Positions 28,101 to 37,147 of a DNA stretch of 64,000 nucleotides are shown here, piece after piece. This stretch comes from Alistipes communis. GTDB lineage: Bacteria; Bacteroidota; Bacteroidia; Bacteroidales; Rikenellaceae. Under the pieces are notes generated by a model. It was not told the origin of the DNA, did no database searches, and was given only the letters and a program-made list of their open reading frames with translations. The translations under genes and the position numbers were made by a program. How positions within the stretch are numbered: position 1 is the first letter of the stretch; the number at the start of each line of letters is the position of its first letter. The stretch is taken from the NCBI RefSeq assembly GCF_006542665.1, contig NZ_AP019735.1:992001-1056000 (forward strand), given 5' to 3'.

Positions 28101-28634
28101 TGGAAGGGCGGTTTCGGCACGAGTGTCAAGTGGAAGGGGTTGACCGTGTCGGTTGCTTTCGACGGCCAGCACGGCGGAAACGTCTACTCTTATACCAACG
28201 CCGTTCTCGGCACACGGGGCAAAGGCAGCTTTACGCTCGCCGGACGTTACGACGGACTGGTTCTCGACGGAGTGAACCAGTTGCCCGACGGCAACTTCAT
28301 TCGCAATACCCACAAGACGGCCGACATCGTCGAGTACTACGGTCTGGCATATGCTTTCCAGAACTGCGAGCAGAACTTTGTCAGCACCGAATTCCTCAAA
28401 CTGCGCGAGATTCGCATCGCATACGAGTTTCCGCGCCAGCTGTTGGCAAGGAGCAAGTTCATCAAGGGACTGTCGCTCTCCGTCTACGGCCGTAACCTCT
28501 ATTGTTGGTCGAAGTTCCCGGGGTGGGATCCCGAGGGCGCCTTCATGCGCGGTGCGTCGGTAGTTCCCGGATTCGAGATGTTGCAGATGCCCGGAACAGC
28601 GACGTTCGGCGGCAACGTAAGGATAACTTTCTAA
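25197..28634 (+). CDS. SusC/RagA-family TonB-linked outer-membrane transporter
   Basis: A 1145-residue protein. A carboxypeptidase-regulatory-like domain at about 100-170 (VTVTGIVRDEAGKPMSGVGV, SFSFLGYKTQEV) is followed by the plug (SGLTGQVAGLTLQQTG, RGESSLDLSNNGALFVIDGV, NITVLKGPAATALYGSEAAN) and a 22-strand barrel ending in ATFGGNVRITF. With SusD it would import a large ligand across the outer membrane. The hydrophobic core of the signal (AGVLATLALATADTAFA) begins only near residue 44, after a long basic N-terminus; no later Met offers a shorter start. Confidence 0.95.
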   Translation: MANLDKSKNHSIFGRPFSRLGLVRVSQALHSTLRKRCSSFRRFTAGVLATLALATADTAFAFNALSKPQLPPKPSTAKSGSGTAAPAPSAQRSQPSASSDKTVTVTGIVRDEAGKPMSGVGVIVKGMLTGTVTGTDGSYALKARPNDELSFSFLGYKTQEVFVGSKSTIDITLVDEAQAIDGVVVTALGLKRDEKSLGYAASKVDGDVLASSATSTNWLSGLTGQVAGLTLQQTGAGAGGSMRVTLRGESSLDLSNNGALFVIDGVPMFNTSSGMGESAYAIDYGNGTGDINPDDIDNITVLKGPAATALYGSEAANGAIVITTKSGDKEDGNVSVTFSSDFVAEVVNTSPDLQYVYGQGGTKGHDTFHYGEPVDGNEVTTTDATSWGPKMDGTPYYQFYDEKRGIGLDQNGLRVKTPFVSYGNWFKDYFKTGWTTTNSLSLSAKLNRNNSMRLSISDTRSESITPNSPAMRQSIKLNSHNKVNNWLSMNTSITYYRRDCDNLPQMGYGQASVMYSLWCMAPNINMDWARDYWIDPGVQQNANLTGAKNNPYFVAYECLNTLDRDRIFGNTSLDLHLYKGLDLMLRGGIDFSRDHRTMRQPKSSYSQRYGMYREGNVSSLQLSTDFLLKYGRKLGAGFDMKLNFGGSIINRMFRETTQTAEQLKQPGVYSLANSVERVKPNNYDYERQTNSLYGLIQISWRDAVFLDITGRNDWSSTLPVNNNSYFYPSVSASVLLNELIDFGAARNVVNLVKLRGSFAQVGHDTQPYRTTDYLSSSDFAGNYQIPGTMNNANLRPEIVSSWEVGLDLRMFRNRLGVDLAYYNNTSKDLIVNMPVSSASGVTKRFANAGTIRNYGWELQINGTFVKTRDVQWKAYVNWSKNRNEVVDLGEGVDSWIVASYSSHAYMTAYKGGSLSAMYGLGYKRAPEGAYIVEKDGSITNVSGQIIVDENGYPQYSDELQYIGECTPDWKGGFGTSVKWKGLTVSVAFDGQHGGNVYSYTNAVLGTRGKGSFTLAGRYDGLVLDGVNQLPDGNFIRNTHKTADIVEYYGLAYAFQNCEQNFVSTEFLKLREIRIAYEFPRQLLARSKFIKGLSLSVYGRNLYCWSKFPGWDPEGAFMRGASVVPGFEMLQMPGTATFGGNVRITF

Positions 28635-28646
28635 CAGAGCAGCGTG

Positions 28647-30188
28647 ATGATTATGAGAACAAAACAGATAAAATATTCGATAGCCGCACTGGTTGCATCG
28701 GTGACCGTCACAACCTCGTGTTCGCGTTTCGAAGAGATGAACATAAACCGAAACGCCGTGCAGAATACGACGGCCACTACGTTCGTGCAGCCGACCGTCT
28801 TTAACTACGAGTACCGCATGATCAACCGGTCGTTCACACTGACCTCGCAACTCATGCAGTATACGGTCGGCCACCAGCAGAATGCCGACAAAATCAGTAA
28901 CTATCGCATTCAAAACAGCGTTGCGGCGGGCTATTGGAACGATTTCTATTCGGTCGGCGGCAATGCGCAGGCAATGCTCGAGCAAGCCAAGAAGGACAAG
29001 AACGATGCGGCGCTGGCCGTCGCCTCCATCATCAAGGTCATCGCCATGTCCACTCTGACCGACGCCTACGGCGATGTGCCCTATTTCGAGGCGTTGCAGG
29101 GATATACTTCGGGCGGTACGGAATTCACGCCCCGCTACGACAGCCAAAAGGAGATCTACCGCGATATGTTCCGGCTACTCGAGGAGGCCAATACGCTGCT
29201 GGCGCAGTCGAAGGAGAACTTCGACGCTTCGGAGGACTACATGTACAAGGGAGACATCAAGAAATGGCGCAAGCTGGGTAACTCGATCTATCTGCGTCTG
29301 TTGATGCGTGCGGCGCTCAAAGACGAGGTCGATGTCGAGACCGAGAGCCTCTTCGCCGTGTCGAAACTCAACCAGATTTTCTCCTATCCGGCGGACTATC
29401 CTGTTTTCGAGAGCCGCGAAGACGCTGCCGATGTGCCTTTCAACGATGCGGTAGCCGCCCAGCAGACGCCGTTCTTCTCGTGGCGTGCCGGCAGCTGGAA
29501 CAGCAATATGATCTGCGAACGGCTGATGAACGAGATGTACGTGCTCGACTCCGATGAAAACGTGATCTTGTCCGATCCGCGTCTGAACTTCTATTTCGAC
29601 AACAAACGCGTGGGTGCGCCCACGCAGGTTACCTATCAGGAGCTGGTCCCCTATGTGGATATCGTGGCCCACTACAACCGCGGCCTGATCCAGAATCGCG
29701 ACCACTTCTCGATCATGTGCTTCTCGGAAATATGGTTCATCTGGGCGGAGGCGGCGCATCGCAAGTGGATATCGGGAACGGCCAAGAGCTACTACGACCG
29801 AGCCGTCGCCGAGTCGGTCTACGAATGGAATCCCGATGCCTCCGAGTCGATCGTATCGTCGTTCCTTTCGAATCCTTTGGTATCGCTCGACGGACTCAGG
29901 GACGATGCCGCACTCGAACGTATCATGACCCAGAAATGGATATCGACCGTTCTGGTCGGTATCGAGGCATGGTGCGACTACCGCCGTACGGGATATCCCG
30001 AGATGCCGGTCAAGTCGCTTGCGGGCAACGACAGCGTGCTGCCGACTCGCCTGCTCTATCCTGCCGACGAAGAGTTCCGCAATCCCGTCAACTACGACGA
30101 GGCCGTCAACGGCTGGCTGGGCGGGGTGAACAACATGAAAACCGAGGTTTGGTGGGCTGACCACAACCAGAAGAGAAAGAAAGAATAA
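28647..30188 (+). CDS. SusD/RagB-family outer-membrane lipoprotein (SusD-like 2)
   Basis: A 513-residue lipoprotein with lipobox VTTSC. It has the helical SusD fold: FVQPTVFNYEYRMINRSF, then YTVGHQQNADKIS, MSTLTDAYGDVPYFEALQGY near residue 135, IKKWRKLGNSIYLRLLMRAA (a TPR helix) and C-terminal WISTVLVGIEAWCDYRRTGY. These fit the SusD-like 2 subfamily, often paired with SusC for non-starch and peptide or phosphorylated ligands. The first in-frame codon is a GTG at 28644, but the ATG at 28647 or 28653 is likelier. It follows susC by 12 bases. Confidence 0.93.
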   Translation: MIMRTKQIKYSIAALVASVTVTTSCSRFEEMNINRNAVQNTTATTFVQPTVFNYEYRMINRSFTLTSQLMQYTVGHQQNADKISNYRIQNSVAAGYWNDFYSVGGNAQAMLEQAKKDKNDAALAVASIIKVIAMSTLTDAYGDVPYFEALQGYTSGGTEFTPRYDSQKEIYRDMFRLLEEANTLLAQSKENFDASEDYMYKGDIKKWRKLGNSIYLRLLMRAALKDEVDVETESLFAVSKLNQIFSYPADYPVFESREDAADVPFNDAVAAQQTPFFSWRAGSWNSNMICERLMNEMYVLDSDENVILSDPRLNFYFDNKRVGAPTQVTYQELVPYVDIVAHYNRGLIQNRDHFSIMCFSEIWFIWAEAAHRKWISGTAKSYYDRAVAESVYEWNPDASESIVSSFLSNPLVSLDGLRDDAALERIMTQKWISTVLVGIEAWCDYRRTGYPEMPVKSLAGNDSVLPTRLLYPADEEFRNPVNYDEAVNGWLGGVNNMKTEVWWADHNQKRKKE

Positions 30189-30200
30189 TCGATTGCAGCT

Positions 30201-33200
30201 ATGAAAAAATATATTTTGATATTGACAGCAGTAGTGTTGGCGGTCATGTCATGTTCGACGGACAACATCGAGAACGGCCCTTCATCGCTCGATATAGAGA
30301 TCGTACCCGCGTGGGACATAACACGCGGCATTACCAGCGCGAGTCAGACGGTGAAATTGACGGTTAATCTCAATGTGCAGACGATCCACTGGCAGGTTTC
30401 GTCCGACAGCGAGTGGTGCAAGGTCGATTCCGACCTGATCCATACGGGCAGCGACGAAGTCGAACTCGTGGTGGAATCCAATGACTCGTTCGACAAGCGC
30501 AATGCCGTGCTGACCGTCACAGCGGGGCGCTACACTAGGAAGGTCGAGATCGATCAGGCGGGCAATGTCTTCGTCATGAGCGATGTCTATAAGATTCTGG
30601 GTTCCAATGAGGCGCTTTCATACGACGTCGAGGTGCGTACCACTTCGGAGTGGACGATCGAAGCCCCCGACTGGATCGAGGCCGAGAAGGTCGGTACCCC
30701 GACAGTCGACGAGTTCGGCCAGACTACGACCGTCATGCACGTCAGCATCGACGCCAATCCCGGCGAGCAGTCGCGTTACGGAGCCGTGCAGCTGATTCCG
30801 ACGGAAGGCTATAACGGCGAGTTCACTGTTTTCCAATTTGGCAGCGAAGTGAACATGACTGACGACGGCAAGATCGCCGTAGCAGCCGAGGGCAATGTCT
30901 CGTTCGAGGTCACGGCTCCGTTCGGTATCATCGAGAAGGTCGAGGTTCCCTACTGGGTTCAGTGTACCGAAACGCCGGCAGAGGATGGCCTCAACTCGGT
31001 TTTCGAATTCTGGATAGGCAAAAACCTCAGTGACACGAAGGCCGGACGCGAATGCGTTGTCGAGTTCACGGTCAAGGACAGCGGCCGGTCCATCGCGTTG
31101 CCAGCTATCACGCAGGACTTCGTGCCCGCAGGCGGCATCGTTACGGGACCCGGATTCAAGATGTTCGCCGAGGCATGGAACGCCGGCGAAGATATCTCCT
31201 ACTGGACCACTGAAAACGAAGGCGGCGTGCTCGTGAACGTGCTCTCGGACATCAATATGAGCGAAGTCGAGACCTGGACGCCGATCGGCACCGCCGCGCG
31301 TCCGTTCGATGGTGTGTTCCGCGGTAACGGCTGGCTTGTCAAGGCGTGGAAAGGCGATGCGTCGCTCTTCGGACATGTAGGTGCCGGCGCCACGGTTCAG
31401 GACATCATCGTCGACGAGGATTGTTCGATAACCTTCTCGGGCAGCGTAACTTCCGAAAGCTGGTTCGGTGTGATCGCCGGCGTATCGTACGGCGTGATCG
31501 AAAACTGCGAGAACCGGGCTGCCGTAGCGGTCGAAAATCTGGACGCCTCGGCCGAAACGAGTTTCGGTGGCATTGTCGGCCTGTGCGACAACGGCACCGT
31601 GCGCAACTGCAAGAACAAGGCTTCGTTCACTGTGGCCGAGAGCGTCGTCTCGAATGCGAGCCTCAATACCGGTGGCATTGCGGGCAAGAGTCACGGCGAG
31701 AGTTCATCGATCGTTTCATGCTCGAACGATGGCAGCATGAACGTTTATGCCCGTATTTCGGAGGTCTCGTCGGCATTGCGCATCGGCGGCATCGCAGGCG
31801 AAGCTGCGGGAGTGGTGAGCGGCTGTTCGACTGGTGAAAAAATGTTGATCGTCAGCACCGACGCTTCGCGTACGGTCTATTGCGGCGGCGTAGCAGGATA
31901 CTCTACGGCGGCGGTATCGGACTGCGTGAATGCACAGCCCGTGTCCACTACGCTCTATCGTAGCGGTGATGCCGTTTACAACGAGTACACCGGCGGTGTG
32001 GTCGGTTATCAGGCGTCGGGCAGTATCAAGAGTTGTACCAATCGCGGCTCGATGATTTCGTCGTCGAACCAGCAATATCTCTATATGGGCGGTATCGCGG
32101 GCGATTTTGCCGAGGGCGAGGCCGAAAACAATGTCAATGTCGCTAAACTCGATTTGCAGGGCGACGCCACGTCGGCCGTCAAGGGTGTGAGATACGCATC
32201 GGTCGGCGGTCTTTACGGTCGGTTCGGTGCCGTGCAGAGCGACTCCGACAAGAACAGTTCGAACAGCGGCCCTATTACGGTTCTTAATGTCGAGACGGCT
32301 GCCGACAATTCGACTACCCTGAATCTCGGCGGAGTCGCCGGCTATATCGATTCCGAATCACCGTTGTCGTCGCTCACCAATACGGGCGCCGTCACAGCCG
32401 ATCTGGTAGCGAACTTCACCGCGTTCGCCATCGGCGGCATCGCGGGTTCGACCGAGTGCGGAATCTCCGACTCGAAAAACTCGGGAACCCTGATGATCAA
32501 TAACGGCATCCTGCTCAAAAACACGTCGAGCAGGATCTGCTTCGGCGGTATCGCCGGCCGCAATGTAGCCGGCGACCTCAACACCTACTCGGGCTGCGTG
32601 AACGACGGCGAGGTGGGAATCAGCACCAAATCGAACGACTTCAACATCCTTCCCGCATTCACGGGAGGCATTCTGGGCTATACCGAGATGCCCGTAGCGG
32701 TGAAAGGCTGTGAAAACAACGGTTATGTGAACTCCTCGGGCGCCAATAACAAATACGACGGCCTGTTTTCGGCAGCAGGTGGCATCGTCGGCGCCATTGT
32801 CGAGACGGTAGCTGAGGTGGCCGATTGCATCGTCTCGGTCGATATCCGCAACTATGCCTACAACCGCAACATCGATATGGATCCGTTTAAGATGTGCCAC
32901 TGCGGCGGTATCGTCGGCTGTGCCGTAGGCGAAAGCCAGTCGAACATCGTGAAGATTTCGAACTGCTCGAACTCGGGTGCGCTTGAAAACAAGCGTTCGA
33001 CTGCAGCGGGCATCGTCGGTTTCGCCAAGTATGCGGCCGTGTCGGATTGCCGTTTCACCGGCAGCGTGGTTGGCAGCGGTCCCCACTTTGCGGCGGGTAT
33101 AGCAGGCTGCCTGAGTGATGCCTCGGTGACCGACTGCATCGTGAAATCGCCGGATATTTACAGTCACAGTAGTTTGGGCTTCAACAGCATCAACCATTTT

Positions 33201-33515
33201 CCGGCAGCGGGAATCGTCGGATACCTATACGGCAAGTCATCGGTTTCGAGGTGCAAGGCTTTCGCCACCTTGATCCAGAATGTAGGTTCGACTGCCAACG
33301 AACAGATGCATGTGGGTATGGGACTGATCGCGGGCATTTCGACGGCAGGTTCGACCATCAGCGACTGCGGTGTGGGCGGAACGCTCAATACGGGGTCGGC
33401 AGGCAAGGTTCAGAATGTGATCATGACGGTTACGTCCGACAATTTCGGCAATTGCATCGTCGGCGACGGCAATGTCACGCCGAGCGGGTGTTACTACTGG
33501 AACGGACAGGAGTAA
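30201..33515 (+). CDS. Surface lipoprotein: BACON domains plus GLUG repeats
   Basis: A 1104-residue lipoprotein (lipobox VMSC at the end of a 17-residue signal). Residues of about 25-310 hold BACON-like Ig domains (VQTIHWQVSSDSEWCKVDSD, VRTTSEWTIEAPDWIEAEKV). From about residue 340 a domain with INMSEVETWTPIG and DGVFRGNGW leads into some fifteen GLUG-type repeats of the form GGIxGxxxGxVxxCxNxG, which should form a beta solenoid. It ends in GCYYWNGQE. Placed 12 bases after susD, it is likely the surface glycan- or ligand-binding partner of the SusCD complex or an adhesin. Function is inferred. Confidence 0.75.
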   Translation: MKKYILILTAVVLAVMSCSTDNIENGPSSLDIEIVPAWDITRGITSASQTVKLTVNLNVQTIHWQVSSDSEWCKVDSDLIHTGSDEVELVVESNDSFDKRNAVLTVTAGRYTRKVEIDQAGNVFVMSDVYKILGSNEALSYDVEVRTTSEWTIEAPDWIEAEKVGTPTVDEFGQTTTVMHVSIDANPGEQSRYGAVQLIPTEGYNGEFTVFQFGSEVNMTDDGKIAVAAEGNVSFEVTAPFGIIEKVEVPYWVQCTETPAEDGLNSVFEFWIGKNLSDTKAGRECVVEFTVKDSGRSIALPAITQDFVPAGGIVTGPGFKMFAEAWNAGEDISYWTTENEGGVLVNVLSDINMSEVETWTPIGTAARPFDGVFRGNGWLVKAWKGDASLFGHVGAGATVQDIIVDEDCSITFSGSVTSESWFGVIAGVSYGVIENCENRAAVAVENLDASAETSFGGIVGLCDNGTVRNCKNKASFTVAESVVSNASLNTGGIAGKSHGESSSIVSCSNDGSMNVYARISEVSSALRIGGIAGEAAGVVSGCSTGEKMLIVSTDASRTVYCGGVAGYSTAAVSDCVNAQPVSTTLYRSGDAVYNEYTGGVVGYQASGSIKSCTNRGSMISSSNQQYLYMGGIAGDFAEGEAENNVNVAKLDLQGDATSAVKGVRYASVGGLYGRFGAVQSDSDKNSSNSGPITVLNVETAADNSTTLNLGGVAGYIDSESPLSSLTNTGAVTADLVANFTAFAIGGIAGSTECGISDSKNSGTLMINNGILLKNTSSRICFGGIAGRNVAGDLNTYSGCVNDGEVGISTKSNDFNILPAFTGGILGYTEMPVAVKGCENNGYVNSSGANNKYDGLFSAAGGIVGAIVETVAEVADCIVSVDIRNYAYNRNIDMDPFKMCHCGGIVGCAVGESQSNIVKISNCSNSGALENKRSTAAGIVGFAKYAAVSDCRFTGSVVGSGPHFAAGIAGCLSDASVTDCIVKSPDIYSHSSLGFNSINHFPAAGIVGYLYGKSSVSRCKAFATLIQNVGSTANEQMHVGMGLIAGISTAGSTISDCGVGGTLNTGSAGKVQNVIMTVTSDNFGNCIVGDGNVTPSGCYYWNGQE

Positions 33516-33563
33516 ACGGATGCTGGAAATGCAAGAAACGGATTCTACTAACCAAAACTTTAT

Positions 33564-33713
33564 ATGATGAACAAAATCAAGAAGGGATACCATTCTCCCG
33601 AAATCGAATGGTGGTCGGTGTCCATCGAGGCTGGATTCGCCGCGAGCGAAGGAGAGTGGGAACTTTCGCCCGAGGAGTTGCAGGAGATCGAAGAGATAGA
33701 GAGCGAATGGTAA
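33564..33713 (+). CDS. 49-residue acidic peptide gene within the SusCD operon
   Basis: A short gene between two GLUG lipoprotein genes. The product is MMNKIKKGYHSPEIEWWSVS followed by IEAGFAASEGEWELSPEELQ and an acidic tail ending IESEW. It begins 48 bases after the upstream stop and ends 32 bases before the next gene. The basic start, a YxxPxxE segment, then ExGFAxSxGE resembles a class of very small Bacteroidales proteins beside fimbrillin-like lipoproteins, whose role is unknown. It has no signal peptide. A double ATG (33564, 33567) leaves the exact start open. The ordered sequence and intact frame in a tight operon argue for a real gene. Confidence 0.65.
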   Translation: MMNKIKKGYHSPEIEWWSVSIEAGFAASEGEWELSPEELQEIEEIESEW

Positions 33714-33745
33714 TCGGAAGTCGAACTACAAATGAACTGAGTGTC

Positions 33746-36700
33746 ATGAAAAAGATTTTTGCGGTATTGGGCTTGGCGGCCGTGACGATGGGTTCGTGCA
33801 CCACCGATATTTCGGAAGATGTTACGAATGCCCGCGGAACGACCGAACTGACCGCCGCCCTCGAAGGTACACGTACTCATCTCGGTGACAAAGACGGGAA
33901 TACGGGCCTGTACAAGGTCTACTGGTCGAACGGCGACTGCATCGCCGTCAACGGTCGTCAGAGCGACGCGCTCTCGAATGTCGAAGAGGGTACGGCTTCC
34001 GCGGCGTTCTTTGTGAACGAGGCTATTAATCCTCCCTATGACGTGATCTATCCCGCCTCGGCGTATGTCGATGGCAAGGTCGTACTGCCTGCGGTGCAGA
34101 ACCGCAACGGAGCGTCGTTTGCCGAAGGGGCGGCCGTGTTGGTGGGACGCGGCCAGACGCCGTCGGTCGTGCTGAAAAACGCATGCGGTTTCGTCAAGAT
34201 CCGGTTGACGAAGGGTACCGAGGGTTGCGATGCCGTGGATCGCATCCGGTTCTACGGCAATTCGCACGAGCCCCTGTGCGGCGAGTTCGATATCGATTAT
34301 ACCGCGTCGGCACTGGTGATTCCCGATGCGGAGGTCGAGGAGTCCCGCCAGAGCGTGACACTCGCATGCGGCGAAGGGATAACTCTCGATGCCGATGCCG
34401 AAGCGTTCGTCGTGGCGGTTCCGGCGCAGACCTTCGCTGCGGGTTTCACGGTCGAGATCGTCGATCCCGAAGGTCACCTCATGCGTATGAGGAGTGACAA
34501 GGAGCAGGTCGTCTCTGCCGGCAAGATGCTGGCGATGCCTGCCGTGGCGTTCGCTCCGACCGAAACGGTGGCCGAGACTGAGATTCGCAGTGCCGCCGAC
34601 ATGCTCGCACTCGCTGAAAATGTCCGCAACGGCATCCTCGGTGGTTCGTACTATCTGGCGGGAGACATCGATATGGCTGAGGTTTCGGACTGGAAAGGTA
34701 TCGGAGTCGGGGATCTTAACAATGCGTTCAACGGCACGTTCGACGGGCGCGGATTCTCGATCAAGAACCTCAAATCGGCATGGCCTCTCTTCAACTTCAC
34801 GCTCGGCGAATCGGTGATCAAGAATGTCACGATCGACGCTTCGTGCGAGTTTGCGAATACCCTGTCGCCCGACGACAAAATAAGTCTCGGTGCATTGGTC
34901 GGCATGGGGCGCGGTGTGGTCGAGGATTGCGTGAACAATGCCAAAGTATCTTATGCGGGTACGAGCGGCTTCGACATCTATGTCGGTGGACTGGTAGGTC
35001 GTATCTACCGCACGGGACGTATCAGCGGCTGCGTGAACAACGGCGATGTGTCGGCTGCCGCTCAGGCGTCCGGGAAGGTCGTATGCGCCGGCGGAGTTCT
35101 CGGTACGTTCGATCGCAGCGATGATGCGGGGGATACCGCCGAAGTTCACTCGAATACCAACAACGGTACGGTTACCAACTCTTCGGACGTCAAGACCCTC
35201 TGCGTCGGCGGCGTCGTGGGCCGTTCATCGAACGGCACCTGTGTAATCAGGGACTGCATCAACAAGGGCACGGTCGTCTCCAACAGCACGGCTGTGAACA
35301 AAGTCCAGGCCAACCGTTCGAATTTCGTCGGCGGCGTGTCGGGGCAGAACAGCGGTTCGATCTCGGGTTGTACAAACCATGGCGACGTCAGCTCGACGTC
35401 GTACTACTGGGAGACGCGTATCGGCGGTGTAGCCGGAACGGTTTTCGGCGGCCAGCGCATCAGCGGCTGCACCAACGAGACCGAAGCCACGGTTACTACC
35501 AAATATGAGCGCAAGTTCAACTCCGAAAACGCCGCTGTCGTCGATCAGGAGCATCTGGGCGGCGTGATCGGCCAATGCGAGGGCAGCATCATCGACTGCA
35601 CGAACAGGGGTACGGTCGATCAGGCTTCCGATCCGCGTACCGTCAATGCCGGCGGCATTTGCGGATTCGTACGAAATGCTGCCGAGTCGCTCTCGGGCAA
35701 CGCGAACGAAGGAGAGGTCCGTATCGGCGGTGCGGTTACGCTCGCCACGGTCGGCGGCGTTTACGGTTCGTTCGGCAAGGCACAGACGGTTGCCGATGCG
35801 GCGACGACCAACCGCGGCGGCGTCACGGTCAGCGGTATCGAAAGCATCGAAGGGGCGTATTTGCGTCTTGGCGGTATCGTCGGGTTCGCCTATCCCGGAA
35901 CCGTGCTCTCGAATCTGACCAATGCCGGCGATATGACGGTCGATCTGCAATCGAAGTTCAGTTACTACGCCGTCGGCGGCATCGCCGGTTCGGTGGAGTG
36001 CGGCGCTTCGTCGTGTGTCAATGAAGGCAGCCTGAGATTGAATAACAACCAACTGCTGACCAAAGGCATGTGCAAGATTTTCGTGGGAGGGATTGTCGGA
36101 ATCAACTACCGGCCGACCGACGACGGACCCCACATCTATGAGGATTGCGCCAATCGCGCCGAAATAGGCTTCGCAACCACCGATAACGCATTCAAAGTTC
36201 TGCCGTCGTTCACGGGCGGGATTCTCGGCTATACGGAACACCCCGTCGAGGTGCGGAACTGCGAGGGTGCGGCCTATATCAACGTGAACAATGCCAATGC
36301 CAAGGAGAACGGGATCTTCACGGCAACGGGCGGTATCGTCGGTGCTGTCAAAGGGACTGCGGCCCTTATCGAGAAGTGTCATGTGACGGCCGACATGCGC
36401 CACTATCAGTACAACAATACGTGGGACGATCCGTTGTCGGCTGCCAACGGCGGTGGCATCGTGGGCTGTGCATTGGGCGCCGATGAGGTCAACCGCATCG
36501 CGATTACGGGCTGCTCGTGCTCGGGCATGGTCGAAAGCAAGCGCTCGGGGGCTGCGGGCATCGTGGGCTATGCCCGTTTCTCGGATATCTCCGACTGCGG
36601 TTTCACGGGCGGAATCGAGGGAAGCGGCCCCCACTTCGCAGGCGGTATCGCCGGAACGCTGGCGAACTCGACGATTGCGGGCTGTACGGTCAAAGCCAAG

Positions 36701-37075
36701 AATATCTATGGCCACAATGCGTCGAGCCCCTCGTTGATCGGGGTCAGCGGCATTGCGGCATACGTTGTGGGTGTGTCGTCCGTTTCGGATTGCAAGGCCT
36801 ACGCCACGCTTATTCGAAACAGTACGGTTTTAGGTACGGAGGATGCATCTGTCACGCCTGACAACCTCTTCGGTATGGGTATGATCGTGGGCATAGACGC
36901 CGGAACGACTACCGTTACGAACTGCGGCGTCGGAGGATCGTTCTATCTGGGTGCCAGCGAGAAACCGCAAGAGTTGATCCTGACGCTCGACGCCGATAGC
37001 TATGCGAAGGGCATTATCGGCAGCGGGAAGACCGCAACGGTCGGCGGCTGCTATTACTGGAACGGCGAGGAGTAG
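33746..37075 (+). CDS. Surface lipoprotein: fimbrillin-like N-terminus plus GLUG repeats
   Basis: A 1109-residue lipoprotein (lipobox MGSC). Residues of about 30-270 resemble the fimbrillin/Mfa-like beta domains of Bacteroidales (LEGTRTHLGDKDGNTGLYKV, then YWSNGDCIAVNG). The linker has YYLAGDIDMAEVSDWKGIG, FNGTFDGRGFSIKNLKSAWP and IKNVTIDASCEF, the entry to GLUG repeats that fill the rest (GGIVGAVKG, GGIAGTLANST). It ends GGCYYWNGEE. It is a paralogue of the 30201 and 38769 genes with a different head domain. The frame is open upstream to 33251, but the signal peptide gives the start at 33746. Confidence 0.75.
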   Translation: MKKIFAVLGLAAVTMGSCTTDISEDVTNARGTTELTAALEGTRTHLGDKDGNTGLYKVYWSNGDCIAVNGRQSDALSNVEEGTASAAFFVNEAINPPYDVIYPASAYVDGKVVLPAVQNRNGASFAEGAAVLVGRGQTPSVVLKNACGFVKIRLTKGTEGCDAVDRIRFYGNSHEPLCGEFDIDYTASALVIPDAEVEESRQSVTLACGEGITLDADAEAFVVAVPAQTFAAGFTVEIVDPEGHLMRMRSDKEQVVSAGKMLAMPAVAFAPTETVAETEIRSAADMLALAENVRNGILGGSYYLAGDIDMAEVSDWKGIGVGDLNNAFNGTFDGRGFSIKNLKSAWPLFNFTLGESVIKNVTIDASCEFANTLSPDDKISLGALVGMGRGVVEDCVNNAKVSYAGTSGFDIYVGGLVGRIYRTGRISGCVNNGDVSAAAQASGKVVCAGGVLGTFDRSDDAGDTAEVHSNTNNGTVTNSSDVKTLCVGGVVGRSSNGTCVIRDCINKGTVVSNSTAVNKVQANRSNFVGGVSGQNSGSISGCTNHGDVSSTSYYWETRIGGVAGTVFGGQRISGCTNETEATVTTKYERKFNSENAAVVDQEHLGGVIGQCEGSIIDCTNRGTVDQASDPRTVNAGGICGFVRNAAESLSGNANEGEVRIGGAVTLATVGGVYGSFGKAQTVADAATTNRGGVTVSGIESIEGAYLRLGGIVGFAYPGTVLSNLTNAGDMTVDLQSKFSYYAVGGIAGSVECGASSCVNEGSLRLNNNQLLTKGMCKIFVGGIVGINYRPTDDGPHIYEDCANRAEIGFATTDNAFKVLPSFTGGILGYTEHPVEVRNCEGAAYINVNNANAKENGIFTATGGIVGAVKGTAALIEKCHVTADMRHYQYNNTWDDPLSAANGGGIVGCALGADEVNRIAITGCSCSGMVESKRSGAAGIVGYARFSDISDCGFTGGIEGSGPHFAGGIAGTLANSTIAGCTVKAKNIYGHNASSPSLIGVSGIAAYVVGVSSVSDCKAYATLIRNSTVLGTEDASVTPDNLFGMGMIVGIDAGTTTVTNCGVGGSFYLGASEKPQELILTLDADSYAKGIIGSGKTATVGGCYYWNGEE

Positions 37076-37097
37076 GGACTTCACGCCGTTAGGCACA

Positions 37098-37128
37098 GGG
37101 GCAGGCGAGGGTGATGCCTCCCTGCCCC
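37098..37128 (+). promoter_or_regulatory. Hairpin in the operon between GLUG and phosphoesterase genes
   Basis: Stem GGGGCAGG (37098-37105) with CCTGCCCC (37121-37128), extended past one mismatch by GAGG/CCTC. No T-run follows, so it may be an RNA processing or partial termination signal, not a full stop. Confidence 0.45.
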
Positions 37129-37147
37129 ACAATGAAACGATTGTGAG

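Noticed and set aside
26598..29147. Long minus-strand open frame (849 codons) opposite susC and susD
   Set aside because: Antisense shadow in GC-rich DNA; susC and susD are unmistakable on the plus strand.
31400..36900. Regular repeated units that at first suggested a CRISPR or tandem DNA repeat
   Set aside because: They are codons for GLUG repeats with varied DNA and no constant spacer length.
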